Below, in pieces: positions 35,701 to 64,000 of a stretch of DNA of 64,000 nucleotides (the first letter of the stretch is position 1; each line of letters begins with the position of its first letter). The notes under the pieces are model-generated. The model saw only the letters and a program-made list of their open reading frames with translations, ran no database searches and was not told the origin of the DNA. The position numbers and the translations under genes are program-made. The stretch is taken from positions 36,171,926 to 36,235,925 of the forward strand of contig NC_134366.1 in assembly GCF_035582795.1 (NCBI RefSeq), given 5' to 3'. The DNA is from Mycteria americana (lineage: Eukaryota > Chordata > Aves > Ciconiiformes > Ciconiidae).

Positions 35701-38700
35701 TTTGTTCCTCCATCACACCAGACTTGCCGTTTCCATGTACCTTGTGAACTGCAGGCTCCTCATTCTCCTCTTTGGTTGATATCTGCAAGCCTTGAGATGG
35801 CCAACTTCCAACCCTCCATCCTTATCGGTGCCTCCTTCACACCTTGTAAGGTCAGATCTGACCAAAGGCTGTAGCCTTTGCACTCTCTCTTCCATAAACT
35901 CCCTCAGATATCCAGCTGACGGCTAGTACATTCATCAAGTCCTCTTAATTCCATTGTCGCCTTCAGTTTAAGGGGCACCTCGATAGCCAGCCTAGTGGCC
36001 ACCTCTAGGAGGAAAATTCTTCACACCCACTCATTGCCTCTCCTCCTTTTCTTTAACCCTCTGCCAGAAACAGTCCAGAAGTTCCCAACATTTTGGCTTC
36101 AGGTACCAGTCACGCATTTCTTGACACCAAAGCATGACAAGAAGATCATCAACACTTAAACCTACGTAGCAGAGCGCAGCCACCAGTACTGCCCACAAAT
36201 GCTCTTCTAGTCCCATGTTGGGTTGTTTCAGCATTAGTTTCCTGTATTTATTACTGCGGCACCACCAGCGCTCAGGTTCCTCTCCAGGGAGACAGAGGCA
36301 CCAGTTTTAGGCTGAGGGAGGGAAGGGGCAGAACACCATAGCACAAGCCCTGCCTGATGGGAAGATGCCTGCCCTTGCAGTCAGGTGGGAGCCATGGGAG
36401 AAGAGGTTTCCTCCAAAAGGTCTTCCCCCTCCAGTAAGCTCTCAGCTTTATGCCTCTCTCATTTTGTGCAGCTTCTTCATTCATTCAAAACTGCCTACAG
36501 AGACAGGCAGAGAGGAAGCGTACTAGACATTTTGAACTGCTTTTAAAGCTTCTGGTTTAGCCTCCCATTCACCTCTTTTCCCACAGCTCAGTACAAAGTG
36601 TGCTTTATACGACGTGTTCCTCCTTTCAAGCATGAAACAAAACTATCCCTCAGTACTTGTGCTGTACAGTGCCTGCTCTTATTAGAGTAGGAAGGAATAA
36701 TTACAGGGATTATGAATGTGGTACTGAATGTCAAGGCATATTAAAGCTGTCCAATATCTCAAGATTGAATAAAGAGTCTTCCAAGGCGCTGCTTTTCTGC
36801 CTGAAATTACATTATGGCAACAATACCTTATAAGTGGATCTAGCTAGTAACTAATTTTGTTGGCGTATTTAAGAAGTTACTCATCTCACCATTACCAGAA
36901 TGCGTCAAAACTAGTCGTGCTCGCAAGCATCACAGTTTTTTATCCAATACTGCTCCTAAGGTAAAAAACACTGTCGTTCATCGAGAACGGAGCACACGTA
37001 TCGTGCTGCAGTATGTATCACGCATGCCAAGCTTTACGAAAAAGATGGATCATACAGTGTGGGATCTTGGAGAAATCTATTGCTCAGTAATTTCTCCTTC
37101 AAGTTATTTGTCCATAAGCATATTTTATTTTGGGTAACGATGCCAAAGCAGTGAACTACTGCGTTCAGAAGCTGGATTGCAGTGTTTCAGGAGATCGGCA
37201 GCTGAAGCGCTGCTTGGGCTCAACGCAGTGTCCAGTCCGAGACTTCTGAAATGGCCTCCCCAGTTGGCCATTTGGGAGGTGCATCCAGCCTCCTGCTATT
37301 CCACACCATAGAGGTCCGCCCACGCAAAGGCTGAGCATTGGAAAAGCCCTCCAGCTGGCGATTGCGCTGGCCTCTGTCCTCACTCCTACGGCCGCACGTG
37401 GCACGGGCTGCCGCACGAACGCCTCAGTACAAGGCTGGCAGCGTTACAACACATCTGGTGTGGATCGGGAAGCCTGTCTTGGGCAAAGACTGAAGAAGTG
37501 ATGAAAATCTCTCCTTGGCCTGAGCTAGGGAAGGCTTGAACACCTGAAACGCATTCGGGTTCATGCTAGATTCAAGGGCAATGCTTTTGTAGGAAAAAGT
37601 AAGTTCTCATGGATAACCAAAGAAGCTTAAAGTTATGAATTTGATGCAGCATGCGAGGCAGTTGAGAAGCTCCTTCCCTGGCTGAATAGTTAAGAACCAA
37701 GCCTCAGATTTGTCGGAGGATTCAGCTAGAGCTGAACAGGTATCATTCAGTTGTAAGGAAGCTTTAACAGCCTTGCTGCTATTCTACATTTAAATTCAAA
37801 AGCTGATAAAGCTATTACATACTTTTAAGTGGGATCCTGAAGCCAGAATGGCAGAAACAGGAATGCTAGAGAGAGATTTGTGCTCCAGTTCTTTCCGTCT
37901 TCCCTGTTTTAGGCATTTAGAAATGCAACTACTTCATGATTACTCAAATAATCTGAACAGATGCAGTTTGAATCTTAACCCCCAGCCCCTGTCCACATTA
38001 TTTCAAGCTGATCTTTACATCCTGGCCAGCAGAACTACTAAACCAGATCTGTTCTTCCTAGACACCTGCCTGCTTGTAAAGCCTTTAGTAAAAATAGGAC
38101 AGCTGCTGGCATTCGGAGCTATGCTGAAGTGACTGATGCTTTGCTAAAGCTTATTTTGGCTTTACGCAGGAAGAAGGGGGATGTATGGATTCAGTTCAGT
38201 AGGAAGCAGTAACGAGGCAGCAATGCTAAGCCGGTTGTTCAGGATGAGAAGGAAGCGAGAGGTGGGATGAACACTTTTCAGGTGTCAGAGGCGATCTCCC
38301 TAGCTCAGGATGTGCTGAATGAGTTTGACAGTGCCTGTGTCTTTCTCCAGTCAATACAGGGAGAGCTGAAATTAGTAGCTTAGCTAAATAGCAGCTGGAC
38401 TGGTTTTCTTTAATGGCTGACATGAGGAATATAAATCCCAATGAACTAACAAGTAAACAATTTTCTGGGGAATATCAATACTGTTACCTTCCAAAGTCTT
38501 TCCATTTTGCGATTTATTATAGCAGATTTCTCAAACACCAACATTTTAGGGGCAGGACAGTCTGCTGAAAGCTGACATTTGGTATGACAGTTGGCTCGCA
38601 CTTGATTCCAAAATGTTATTGTATATAATGTTATCCCAATTCAATTATTCAATCCAAATTATTAGCAAAGTCTGAACTGCAGGTTATTAACAATAATGAA

Positions 38701-40383
38701 ACCACAATGCATTTTAACAACAAAAAATTAAAAAAAAATATTAATAGTTATTTTTTAAAACATATTTAAGGAATAAGTGCAAGATCCTTTATCATTTATA
38801 TTAAAATCAATTTACTCTTGGCAGATGATACCACAAGGAAAATACACCAGTGACAGTACAACTTCTTAGTGCCTAGCTGCGTTTATTTTAGATGGTATCA
38901 TAGGTCACTGACATCAGTGCTGGTCCAAGTCTTTGCCAGCTTCAGTAGTCTCCCCAACAGTTCTACAACCTCCATACCTTGACTAGCTGAAGAGGAAACC
39001 AGGTATATATATATAAAAAAATATATATACACATATGTATAACACATGGTTTTATATGTATGTTTTAAATTAGTCACTGTTCTGTTCCTACTTTGAGAGG
39101 AATCAAAGATAATATTCAAGTTTCATGCACGAGCAAAGTATCTTTTCAGAGAAAGCACTGAATGTTTGTCCATTATTTTGGTTCACGATTTATATTGCAG
39201 AAACATTGGAAAATCATATCTGCACTGAGGAAAATCATATCTGCACTGAGGACTTCGTGTGCTAATAGCTGACACTCCTCTATTTACTTTGTTCTGTGTT
39301 GTGGAGGTAAAAGCTGGTATTTCTTCTCACCTCCTCCGAAACCTATCCTCTCACACTAGAAAAATCTACCATCATAGTCCAGACCAAGAAACTCTACACA
39401 GAGGACTGCCAGTATTGGGCAGCATTAATGACGAGAACAACAACTAGGTAGCTTGTCAGAAGTACGGTGTGACTCAGACTAACTTCCACAAGTCTTTCCG
39501 CACCATTACATTTCAGCATTGTCCCAGCACATTTAGGGTAACAGATGATTAAACACAACCTCATTTTAGGAATCAAGTTAATGAAGCGAGCACCATGCAA
39601 CATAAAGGCTTGTTTCACAAAGGTTTCTGGAGTCACAGTGACATTTTCCCACTATCCTGAATTAGCAGATACATTTATTAGCTGGCAGCTGTGGGTTGGG
39701 AGAAAACCCCCATACTGAAGTCATCTTTAATACAGAGCTAGATTAACATAAAACATGAAAAATAATTATTACAAGCTCAATGCAGGCAGCTAGCTGTAAA
39801 GTCTGTAGAAATAAATGTAATTTCTGTAACGTTACTAATTGATTGTATTACCTCCAAACGTCCCTCTCAGTGTGAATTGTCCAGCAGGCTCTCAGGTACT
39901 CCCATCCTCCACTAAGGGCTGTATTTTGGGGTACCATTACTTTATTTTGTACTCCCCTACCACATTTTGGGAAGAGAGAAGATTCAAATACACATTTTTT
40001 TTCACAAATCAATAACAACTCCGACCTGAAACCACGTAAGAGCCCATTCGAAGCACTGCCTTTCACCCACTGTAACTGAAATAGCAACTCTTACACACTT
40101 ACAGGACAATCACAGCATCAAGTCTAATTCGTACCTTTTGGAAAAGAAAACTTTTAGCTTGTTCAAGTGACATGTTAGGAATCTGAGATTTCCTTTCTCA
40201 CCCATTTTTATGAAGGGAAATTGAGTTTTGCCCATTCAAAAGAACAGGTTAAAGACTGACATTTGAAAAAAAAAATGAAAAAAGCATAGTGAGATCTCCC
40301 ACTTCTGCCATCTACCACAGCTCTTCCATTCATACAGGTTTCTCTACAGCATTGCACCAGAGACTGGGGAAAGGAAAGAAACC
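29774..40383. other. intergenic DNA between TOMM7 and HYCC1
   Basis: I recognise no gene. Frames such as 32128-32508 (minus, 126 codons) and 30852-31193 (plus, 113 codons) have no family resemblance or splice context. Minor repeats: TA-rich microsatellite at 39003-39030 and an exact 21-bp tandem duplication at 39210-39251. Confidence 0.5.
39210..39251. repeat. exact 21-bp tandem duplication
   Basis: Two identical 21-bp units abut (39210-39230 and 39231-39251). The exact identity suggests a recent event. Confidence 0.95.
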
Positions 40384-40802
40384 TTGAACAAAATGCAGGA
40401 TCACAACCCTGGACCTACAGAAGAACAGAACTTGCCTTGCACAGGAAATCTGCTTGGTAGATGCCCATGGGAGACCATCCCAGAGATAAGAAGGGCCCAG
40501 GAGAGCTGGTTGATGTTCAAGAATCATCTCCAGGCTCAAGAATGGTCCATCCCAACACACAGAAAATCAAGCAGAGGCAGCAGGAGGCCTGGATGCATGA
40601 ACAAGGAGCTCTCAACTAAACTTAGACATGAAAAAGAAGCATACAAGAGGTGGAGGCAAGAGCAGGGGACCTAGGGGGATTATAGATGCACCATCCAAGC
40701 ACGCACAGATGGGGTTAGGAAAGCCAAAGCCCAAATGAAGTGGAATCTGGCAAGGGAGGTGACGGGCAACAAGAAAAGCTTCAGCAGAGATATCATCGGT
40801 TT
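40384..40802 (+). mobile_element. CR1 LINE, upstream half, split by an LTR
   Basis: Encodes the part of CR1 ORF2 between endonuclease and reverse transcriptase. A frame from 40384 includes a RRPGCMNKELSTKL stretch that I recognise from CR1, then a stop at 40672. The CR1 continues at about 41332 after the inserted LTR. The left boundary is approximate. Confidence 0.8.
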
Positions 40803-41331
40803 TGTGTTTTAACCCAGCAGGCAGCTAAACACCACACAGCTGTTTGCTCACTCTCCCCCCTCAGTGGGATGGGGGAGAGAATTGGGGGGAAAAAAAAAAA
40901 AAAGTAAAATTCGTGGGTTGAGATAAAGACAGTTTAATAGGGCGGAAAAGGAAGGGAAAATAATAATAATCATGATAAAAAAATATACAAAATAAGTGAT
41001 GTACAATGCAATTTCTCACCACCCGCTGACCGATGCCCAGCCAGTCCCTGAGCAGCAATCCCTGCCCCTGGCCAGCTCTCCCCAGTTTACATACTGAGCA
41101 TGACGCCATATGGTATGGAATAGCCTTTTGGCCAGTTTGGCTGTGCCCCCTCCCAGCTTCTTGTGCGCCCAGCAGAGCATGGGAAGCTGAAAAGTCCTTG
41201 ACTAGTGCAAACATTACTTACAAACAACTAAAACATCAGTGTGTTATCAACATTATTCTCATACTAAATCCAAAACACAGCACTATATCAGCTACTAGGA
41301 AGAACATTAACTCTATCCCAGCTGAAACCAG
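40803..41331 (-). mobile_element. solo LTR of an endogenous retrovirus, inserted in CR1
   Basis: The reverse complement of this segment resembles the LTR at 54671-55264 across its length, including the A/T-rich middle, the CATATGG block and both end regions. It begins TGTG on plus, the expected LTR terminus. No internal retroviral genes are present, so it is a solo LTR left by recombination. The right end is degraded and a target duplication could not be read with confidence. The poly-A block near 40892-40904 is an internal expansion. Confidence 0.82.
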
Positions 41332-41826
41332 GAAAATCAGCAACAGGAAGACTAGGGAAAAACAAGACACCACAGCTGAGTGGGGCAGAGGACCTGCTGA
41401 CAGGAGACATGGAAAAGGCCGAGGTACTCACTGCCACCTTTGCTCCTGTTGTTACTCTTCATTAATGAAGGTGGCTGATGGGACAGAGCTCACCCTCAGC
41501 ATGTTTGCAGGTAACACAAAACCGGGAGGAGAAGTCGATACCCCAGAGGGGTGTGCTGCTGGGATTCACAGGGACATCAACAGGCAGGAGACGTGAGCCA
41601 ACACATGAATCTCAGGAAGTTTAAAGGGCAACAACGCCAAGTCCTGCCCTGGGGACAAAACCACCCCAGGCACCAGCACACACAGGGGCCAGACAGCTGG
41701 AAAGCAGCTTTGCAGAAAAAGCCCCGGGGGGCTTCATGAACAAGGGGAACATGAGCCAGCCACACACGCCCTTGCAGCAAAGACGGCCCACAGCCCCCAG
41801 ATGGCCAGCAGGTCACAGAAACACAG
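41332..41826 (+). mobile_element. CR1 LINE, downstream half, decayed and internally deleted
   Basis: Resumes the same CR1 reading (ISNRKTRE) directly after the LTR, then jumps to the VADGTELTLS region. Most of the RT core is therefore missing. The later part has stops and small indels. No 3' tail was recognised; the right boundary is approximate. Confidence 0.75.
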
Positions 41827-42153
41827 TGAAGATTGCTGGATAGAAGATCTAATAATAAAGACACGTTGCAGATAACTGCATATCAAACCACAGTTATATT
41901 AAGACCATCAAAACTACCAAGTTGCCCAAGTAGTGCCACATTACTGACAGGACAGTCATCTCCTCCTGCCATCAACCAGTTTACAACTCATCTGCTTGAA
42001 CTCACCTTTCACCTGTCAGTCAGTGTTTCTCAGCCAAGTGTCTTACCTGACAAGGCTGCACTTGCAGAGCCTACGCTCTGTAAAATGGGTATTCAGCATA
42101 TTTTAAGTAACGTGGTCAACCTTTCTGTGACTTCTAGATGCGCGTAATGAAAA
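41827..42153. other. flank of duplicated block, nothing recognised
   Basis: AT-rich sequence with no identifiable repeat or exon. It could belong to a long HYCC1 3' UTR or be intergenic. Confidence 0.4.
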
Positions 42154-42564
42154 CTGAACAAAGAAATTGCTAATGCGTATTTCAGCGAAGCCTGTAAAGA
42201 AGAGGCAAAATTTTCTGCTGTACTAAGTATTTACAAAAGCATACAACTTCAAAAAAAACAGTTTATTTTACTGCTGAAATTATTAAACACTAAACAAGAC
42301 AACCTTGTAGTTCATACATTAGGAATGTAAGTTTTCATGTACAGTTAAGAGAACACTTCACTGTAAAAAAGGTGAAATACTGCATTACTAAAACACAGAA
42401 CAGTGTCACACAACAAACTGAAGAATATGAGGAAGTGTGACACGTTCATTTAAACTCAGGTTCTCAGGCACAGACAGACATCTTTAGACTGATGCAGCTA
42501 TTCCACAGCCTTTGGTGAATATTAAGAAATGTACACATCTAGTCTTAGAAGTAGAATTATACAA
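42154..42564. repeat. direct duplication, copy A (about 410 bp)
   Basis: Closely matches 44281-44694 in the same orientation, with scattered substitutions and small indels, over its whole length. Near one edge both copies carry TTTATT on plus (42262-42267 here), which reads AATAAA on the HYCC1 strand. No coding frame is conserved between the copies. It lies 3.7 kb downstream of the HYCC1 stop codon. Confidence 0.92.
42262..42267 (-). promoter_or_regulatory. HYCC1: candidate distal polyadenylation signal for HYCC1
   Basis: AATAAA on the minus strand within duplication copy A. It is a possible end for a roughly 4-kb 3' UTR. This is inference from position only. Confidence 0.25.
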
Positions 42565-44280
42565 ATACAAAAGGCAATATATTACACACCTATATACAGC
42601 ACTGTAAGCCTCAAACACTGACAAAAGATACCAGACATAATTAAGTTAGAAATTTCTGGAATCCTCATAGAAATCAGAATAGACCTCTTCAGAGACAAGT
42701 GTGGCTAAAATAGCTATATATTTCTGTACCTGTCAAATCTGTCAGGTATTCAAGGCAATTCAAGGACATTTCACTCCCTTCAGAAAAGTCATTGCAGCTC
42801 TAATGCAAGTGGTTAGAGGCCATACGCTTTTTGCACAAATGTTACAGATTCTCACAACAAAAATAATTCTTCTCGGCTTCAACAGAGTTTTGAAAGTGTT
42901 GCTGTTCAAAGCCATCATTGGAAACAGTGCCCTTTGATTTCAAACAGTAAGGTCAGTTATAAATGTCAGCATTAAAACAACTTCTCTTATAATTTGAGAT
43001 GATTCACTCCTACATAACATTTTTCCTGCAGAATGTTGCAGCCGTGTGTGATGTTTGGAGTGTATTCATCAGAACTACCCACTCTTGGGTAGACTACAAT
43101 ATGGGATGTCTTAATAGGTTTTCCTTACACTGTTAGAAGACCTCTACTTTTTAATATACATTTTTCATTTATCAGTCGAAAGTGATCAGATAATGCTCAA
43201 AACCCAAGAGCTTGACAATTTTAGAAATATCGTGAAAGAATTAATATATCTGCTTCCTGCCTTACTTCCCCCTTTCCCTCTCCCCCCTACCCCCCAGTCC
43301 TGCACCATGGAAATTTGGACAACAAATAATTCTGCCCTCCCTCTCCCCTATCCTGCCTTTTTTTTTTTTTCCTTTTCTTTTCTTTAAGAAAAGAAGGAAG
43401 CACAACTGAAGGTTTTATTACTCACATCAGGAAAGAAATTATTTAGACTCAATCAGTATAAAGGTGTGATGTCAGTTCACAAAAAAATGCTCTTTGTGTA
43501 AGTTGCTCCAGAGACCAATACACACATATTTATATGAAGCCACATATGTATAGAAACAGCAGCCTTTAGCACTTCCTTTTATCATCTTCTCAAAAAAATA
43601 TGAAGCTTTATGTAATTTCAGCTGTACCAGTATGAGCCTATGTCTTGGGTTCAAGCCAGACCACAGTTAGAATAATTAGCTGGATAAAATAAAAGGATAA
43701 ACTAACTTTACTTTAACACTGTTTGACTTGTAGCCAACAGTACTGTAAACATTATGTTAAATATCTACATTTTATGGCATTTTAGATACTTTGAAATTCT
43801 AATTATTTATAGCTAAAGTGACTAAATCTTCCCAGTATAATAAACATCTTTTATACCAACACCCAGCTTGAAAGAGTGTCTACTGTGGAGATAACAGAAA
43901 CAATCATGAATTAAATGAAACAAAACCAAACCTGTAGAATTACTAAAAATTCTAGTCCCATAACACTAACTCACAACTAATACCATCACAACAAACATTT
44001 GTCAATTGCAATTTTATTTATCTATCCTAATTTATATTTCAATTCATATTACTGTAAAGTGTTTCCAAAGTATTCTTAAATGCTACACTGCAAGAGCAGA
44101 TCAGGAGGCAGCTGTAAGCTCTGCAGGTCATTTTTTCATAATGTCTAGAACAAATATCAAGGAAAGGAAGAGCTCTGCATTCAGTAGGTGTAGTGCTAGC
44201 CAATGTCTGCTATCAGCTGCCTAAAACCTTTCTATTGCTTGTGGTTATGCATGCTCCAGCAGCCACATGTCTTAGTCAAC
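42565..44280. other. spacer between the duplicated blocks
   Basis: About 1.7 kb of AT-rich unique sequence with a pyrimidine-rich patch (about 43257-43386). I recognise no gene. Confidence 0.5.
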
Positions 44281-44694
44281 CTGAAACAAATGTGCTGTCT
44301 AATGTGTATTGCAGAAAAACCTGTAAAAAAAGAGGGAAAATTTTCTGCTGTACAAAGTATTTACAAAACATACAATTTCAAAGAACCAGTTTATTTCACT
44401 GGCCAAAGTATTAAACACTAAACAGGACAACCTTGTAGTTTATACATTAGGAATGTAAGTTTTCATGTACAATTAAGAATATACTTCACTGTAAAAAGGT
44501 GAAATACTGCATTGCTAGAATAGAACAGTGTCACACAACAAACTGAAGAATGAGAAAGTGTGGCACATTCATTTAAACTCAGGCGCTCAGGTGAAGACAA
44601 ACATCTATAGACTGATGCAGCTATTCCACATACTTTGGTGAGTATTAAGAAATGTACACATCTAGTCTGCAGTCTTAGAAGTAGAATCATACAA
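44281..44694. repeat. direct duplication, copy B (about 410 bp)
   Basis: Second copy of the block at 42154-42564, offset by about 2.13 kb. It carries the same minus-strand AATAAA (44390-44395). Sequence beyond each edge does not match, so the event is local and bounded. Confidence 0.92.
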
Positions 44695-46256
44695 CTTACT
44701 TGTCCCTATCAACTATGTCTCCTCATCTCTTGTCATTAATTAACCAGCTTATTAATTGCTATAACCTGAATAACAGTAGCTGCTAAAAGTTACTTGTGCT
44801 TCAGTTTAAGTCAAAAAGGGATCTCTAAACTTATCTCCAGGCAAATAGGAAAGTCTACCAGAATTTTAGTGTTTGTTTTGTTACAAGGTTCTTGACAATA
44901 AGGGATCACTAGCTGCAGAAATCTGGGCAGTTGGGAATGACTATGCCTTAGATGTTCACCCTATTTCTCCACTCATAATAATATATCTTCTGTTTATCAG
45001 CTAATCACTGCTACTGGAGTGGTTTTGTCAGCTATTGCTTCTCCAAATTTCTGCATAAGAAGTTTTAATGTCCATTTTTAATTAAGATTTTAATGTTATA
45101 AAAGTTGGTATCAAACAAGGTCACCAAACTAACTGGAAGTTAAAGGTTAGGTAACCTTGAACAGGCTGCTGTTTTAGAATTTCAAACTAGAAAAATAATA
45201 GATATAAAAGACTAGGAATTACAGTGCTAATTATATTTACATTATAATTTCCCTTTGTGCTTGCAAGTTACTGGAAGTACACATCCTTTGGTAGTATTCT
45301 TTTAGTCTCAGGTAAGAAGTTCATGTTTAACACATTCACGCTCCTGATTTGCTTGAGTCAGTGCAAAGGGCTCATACCTTATTTCCTACATAACATTGTT
45401 ACATGAGCACATCTCTTCCCCATAAATAACAAAAATAATGATGACAGCAACTTTTCAATGAGTAGCTTTGAGCCTGATATTCAAGAATCTGAAAGAAAGA
45501 CAGAGTCTGTCACACAATTTGTAGGTCTACAGAGTGACTACTATAGCAACTGATAAGAACTCCCATCCACAAGTACTGCTGCTGTATGACTTCTAGCCCA
45601 GTTTCAAAGATGTATAGAAAAACCAAAATGCATCTATAATTCAGACTCATATAGGCATAAAGTATGAACATTGCAACATGTACTAACTACCATTACAAAA
45701 ACTGCCATAACATCAAACACTGAACTGATGCTTCTGGTTTTAACCTTACATGGAAGCACAGCTTTCTCATGGCTAACATAAGAGAATGTTTGTTCTTACA
45801 ATGCCATCCCAAAATTTCATGCCCATACTGTGAGACTCCTCTTAAAACAAGTACTTGCAGTTTTGGCTTATGCCAAGTGGTAGTGAAAAAGTAGAATCTG
45901 GGAAAGAGTCTCTATTTGTTCCCATACCGTCCATTTGTAAAAAGCCACACATCTTGGTCAGTGGTTAAACAACCAATCTATGCTTGTTAAACTGGTGAAG
46001 TTGTAAACTTCACATGAAGCCATAAGCAAACAGGTGTATAAATACAGTAAAACAAAGAGGAACTTTCCAAGCTATTAGAAGTTGACACAAAATAATTACA
46101 ACTGTTGTCTATTCACTATTACTGTCAAATGTGAGCCAAATAAGAATTTATGGGCTTGAGGTGCAAGAAAGTAATGTATAGCATATTAAGGAGCTTAATG
46201 TACCAATATCAGCATAAACCCTCAATATTTTATTTTTCATACTTGCCAATTTAATA
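44695..46256 (-). other. HYCC1: probable HYCC1 3' UTR or flank
   Basis: AT-rich, non-coding sequence just after the HYCC1 stop codon. The first AATAAA on the gene strand is at 46234-46229, only 23 nt after the stop. It is probably not the main site if the UTR is long, as I recall for the human gene. The UTR end cannot be placed from this sequence. Confidence 0.5.

Positions 46257-64000
<17,744 letters not shown>

Noticed and set aside
45430-45495. ATGATGA followed 50 nt later by CTGA, considered as a second C/D snoRNA
   Set aside because: No terminal stem joins the boxes, and I see no rRNA-complementary guide.

Overview
This window is vertebrate nuclear DNA and almost certainly comes from a bird. 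CR1 LINE fragments end in the ATTCTGTG-type tail, there are LTRs of a family I recognise as common in birds, and the two protein genes are split by large introns. Codon content and repeats do not let me name the species. Most open reading frames here are chance or antisense frames; real coding sequence makes up only about 3 percent of the window.

Layout. Positions 1-4.5 kb: no gene recognised. 4.53-9.7 kb: TOMM7 on the minus strand, complete in three exons (55 codons), starting from a CpG-island promoter at about 8.9-9.85 kb that has NRF-1-like and ETS-like motifs. 9.8-15.7 kb, plus strand: candidate non-coding host-transcript exons and a C/D-box snoRNA that I identify as SNORD93, with an 11-nt match to 18S rRNA just before its D box. 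The snoRNA lies in a 317-bp candidate intron, about 60 nt from the 3' splice site. 15.7-42 kb: intergenic, AT-rich, with a CR1 tail (20.3 kb), a decayed CR1 (28.7-29.8 kb) and a CR1 split by an inverted LTR (40.4-41.8 kb). 42.15-44.7 kb: two direct copies of a roughly 410-bp segment, downstream of the next gene's stop codon. 46.26-64.0 kb: the C-terminal part of HYCC1 (FAM126A, hyccin) on the minus strand. Six constitutive coding exons give 372 residues, and there is also a phase-compatible alternative terminal exon at 47.7-47.97 kb. The gene continues beyond the right edge. Its introns hold a near-solo LTR (54.67-55.26 kb), a minus-strand CR1 (58.44-59.2 kb) and a plus-strand CR1 with a 439-codon open frame (60.03-61.5 kb).

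The order TOMM7 - SNORD93 - HYCC1, with both protein genes on the same strand, matches the human 7p15 arrangement as I remember it, so this looks like conserved synteny. The genes do not form a pathway. TOMM7 is a small subunit of the mitochondrial import pore, SNORD93 guides rRNA 2'-O-methylation, and hyccin is a scaffold of the plasma-membrane PI4-kinase complex.

The points most worth checking are the SNORD93 mini-intron and its probable divergent host transcript from the TOMM7 promoter, the alternative C-terminus of HYCC1, and the duplicated block that may form part of the HYCC1 3' UTR. I found no CRISPR array, no operon and no clearly unprecedented system.
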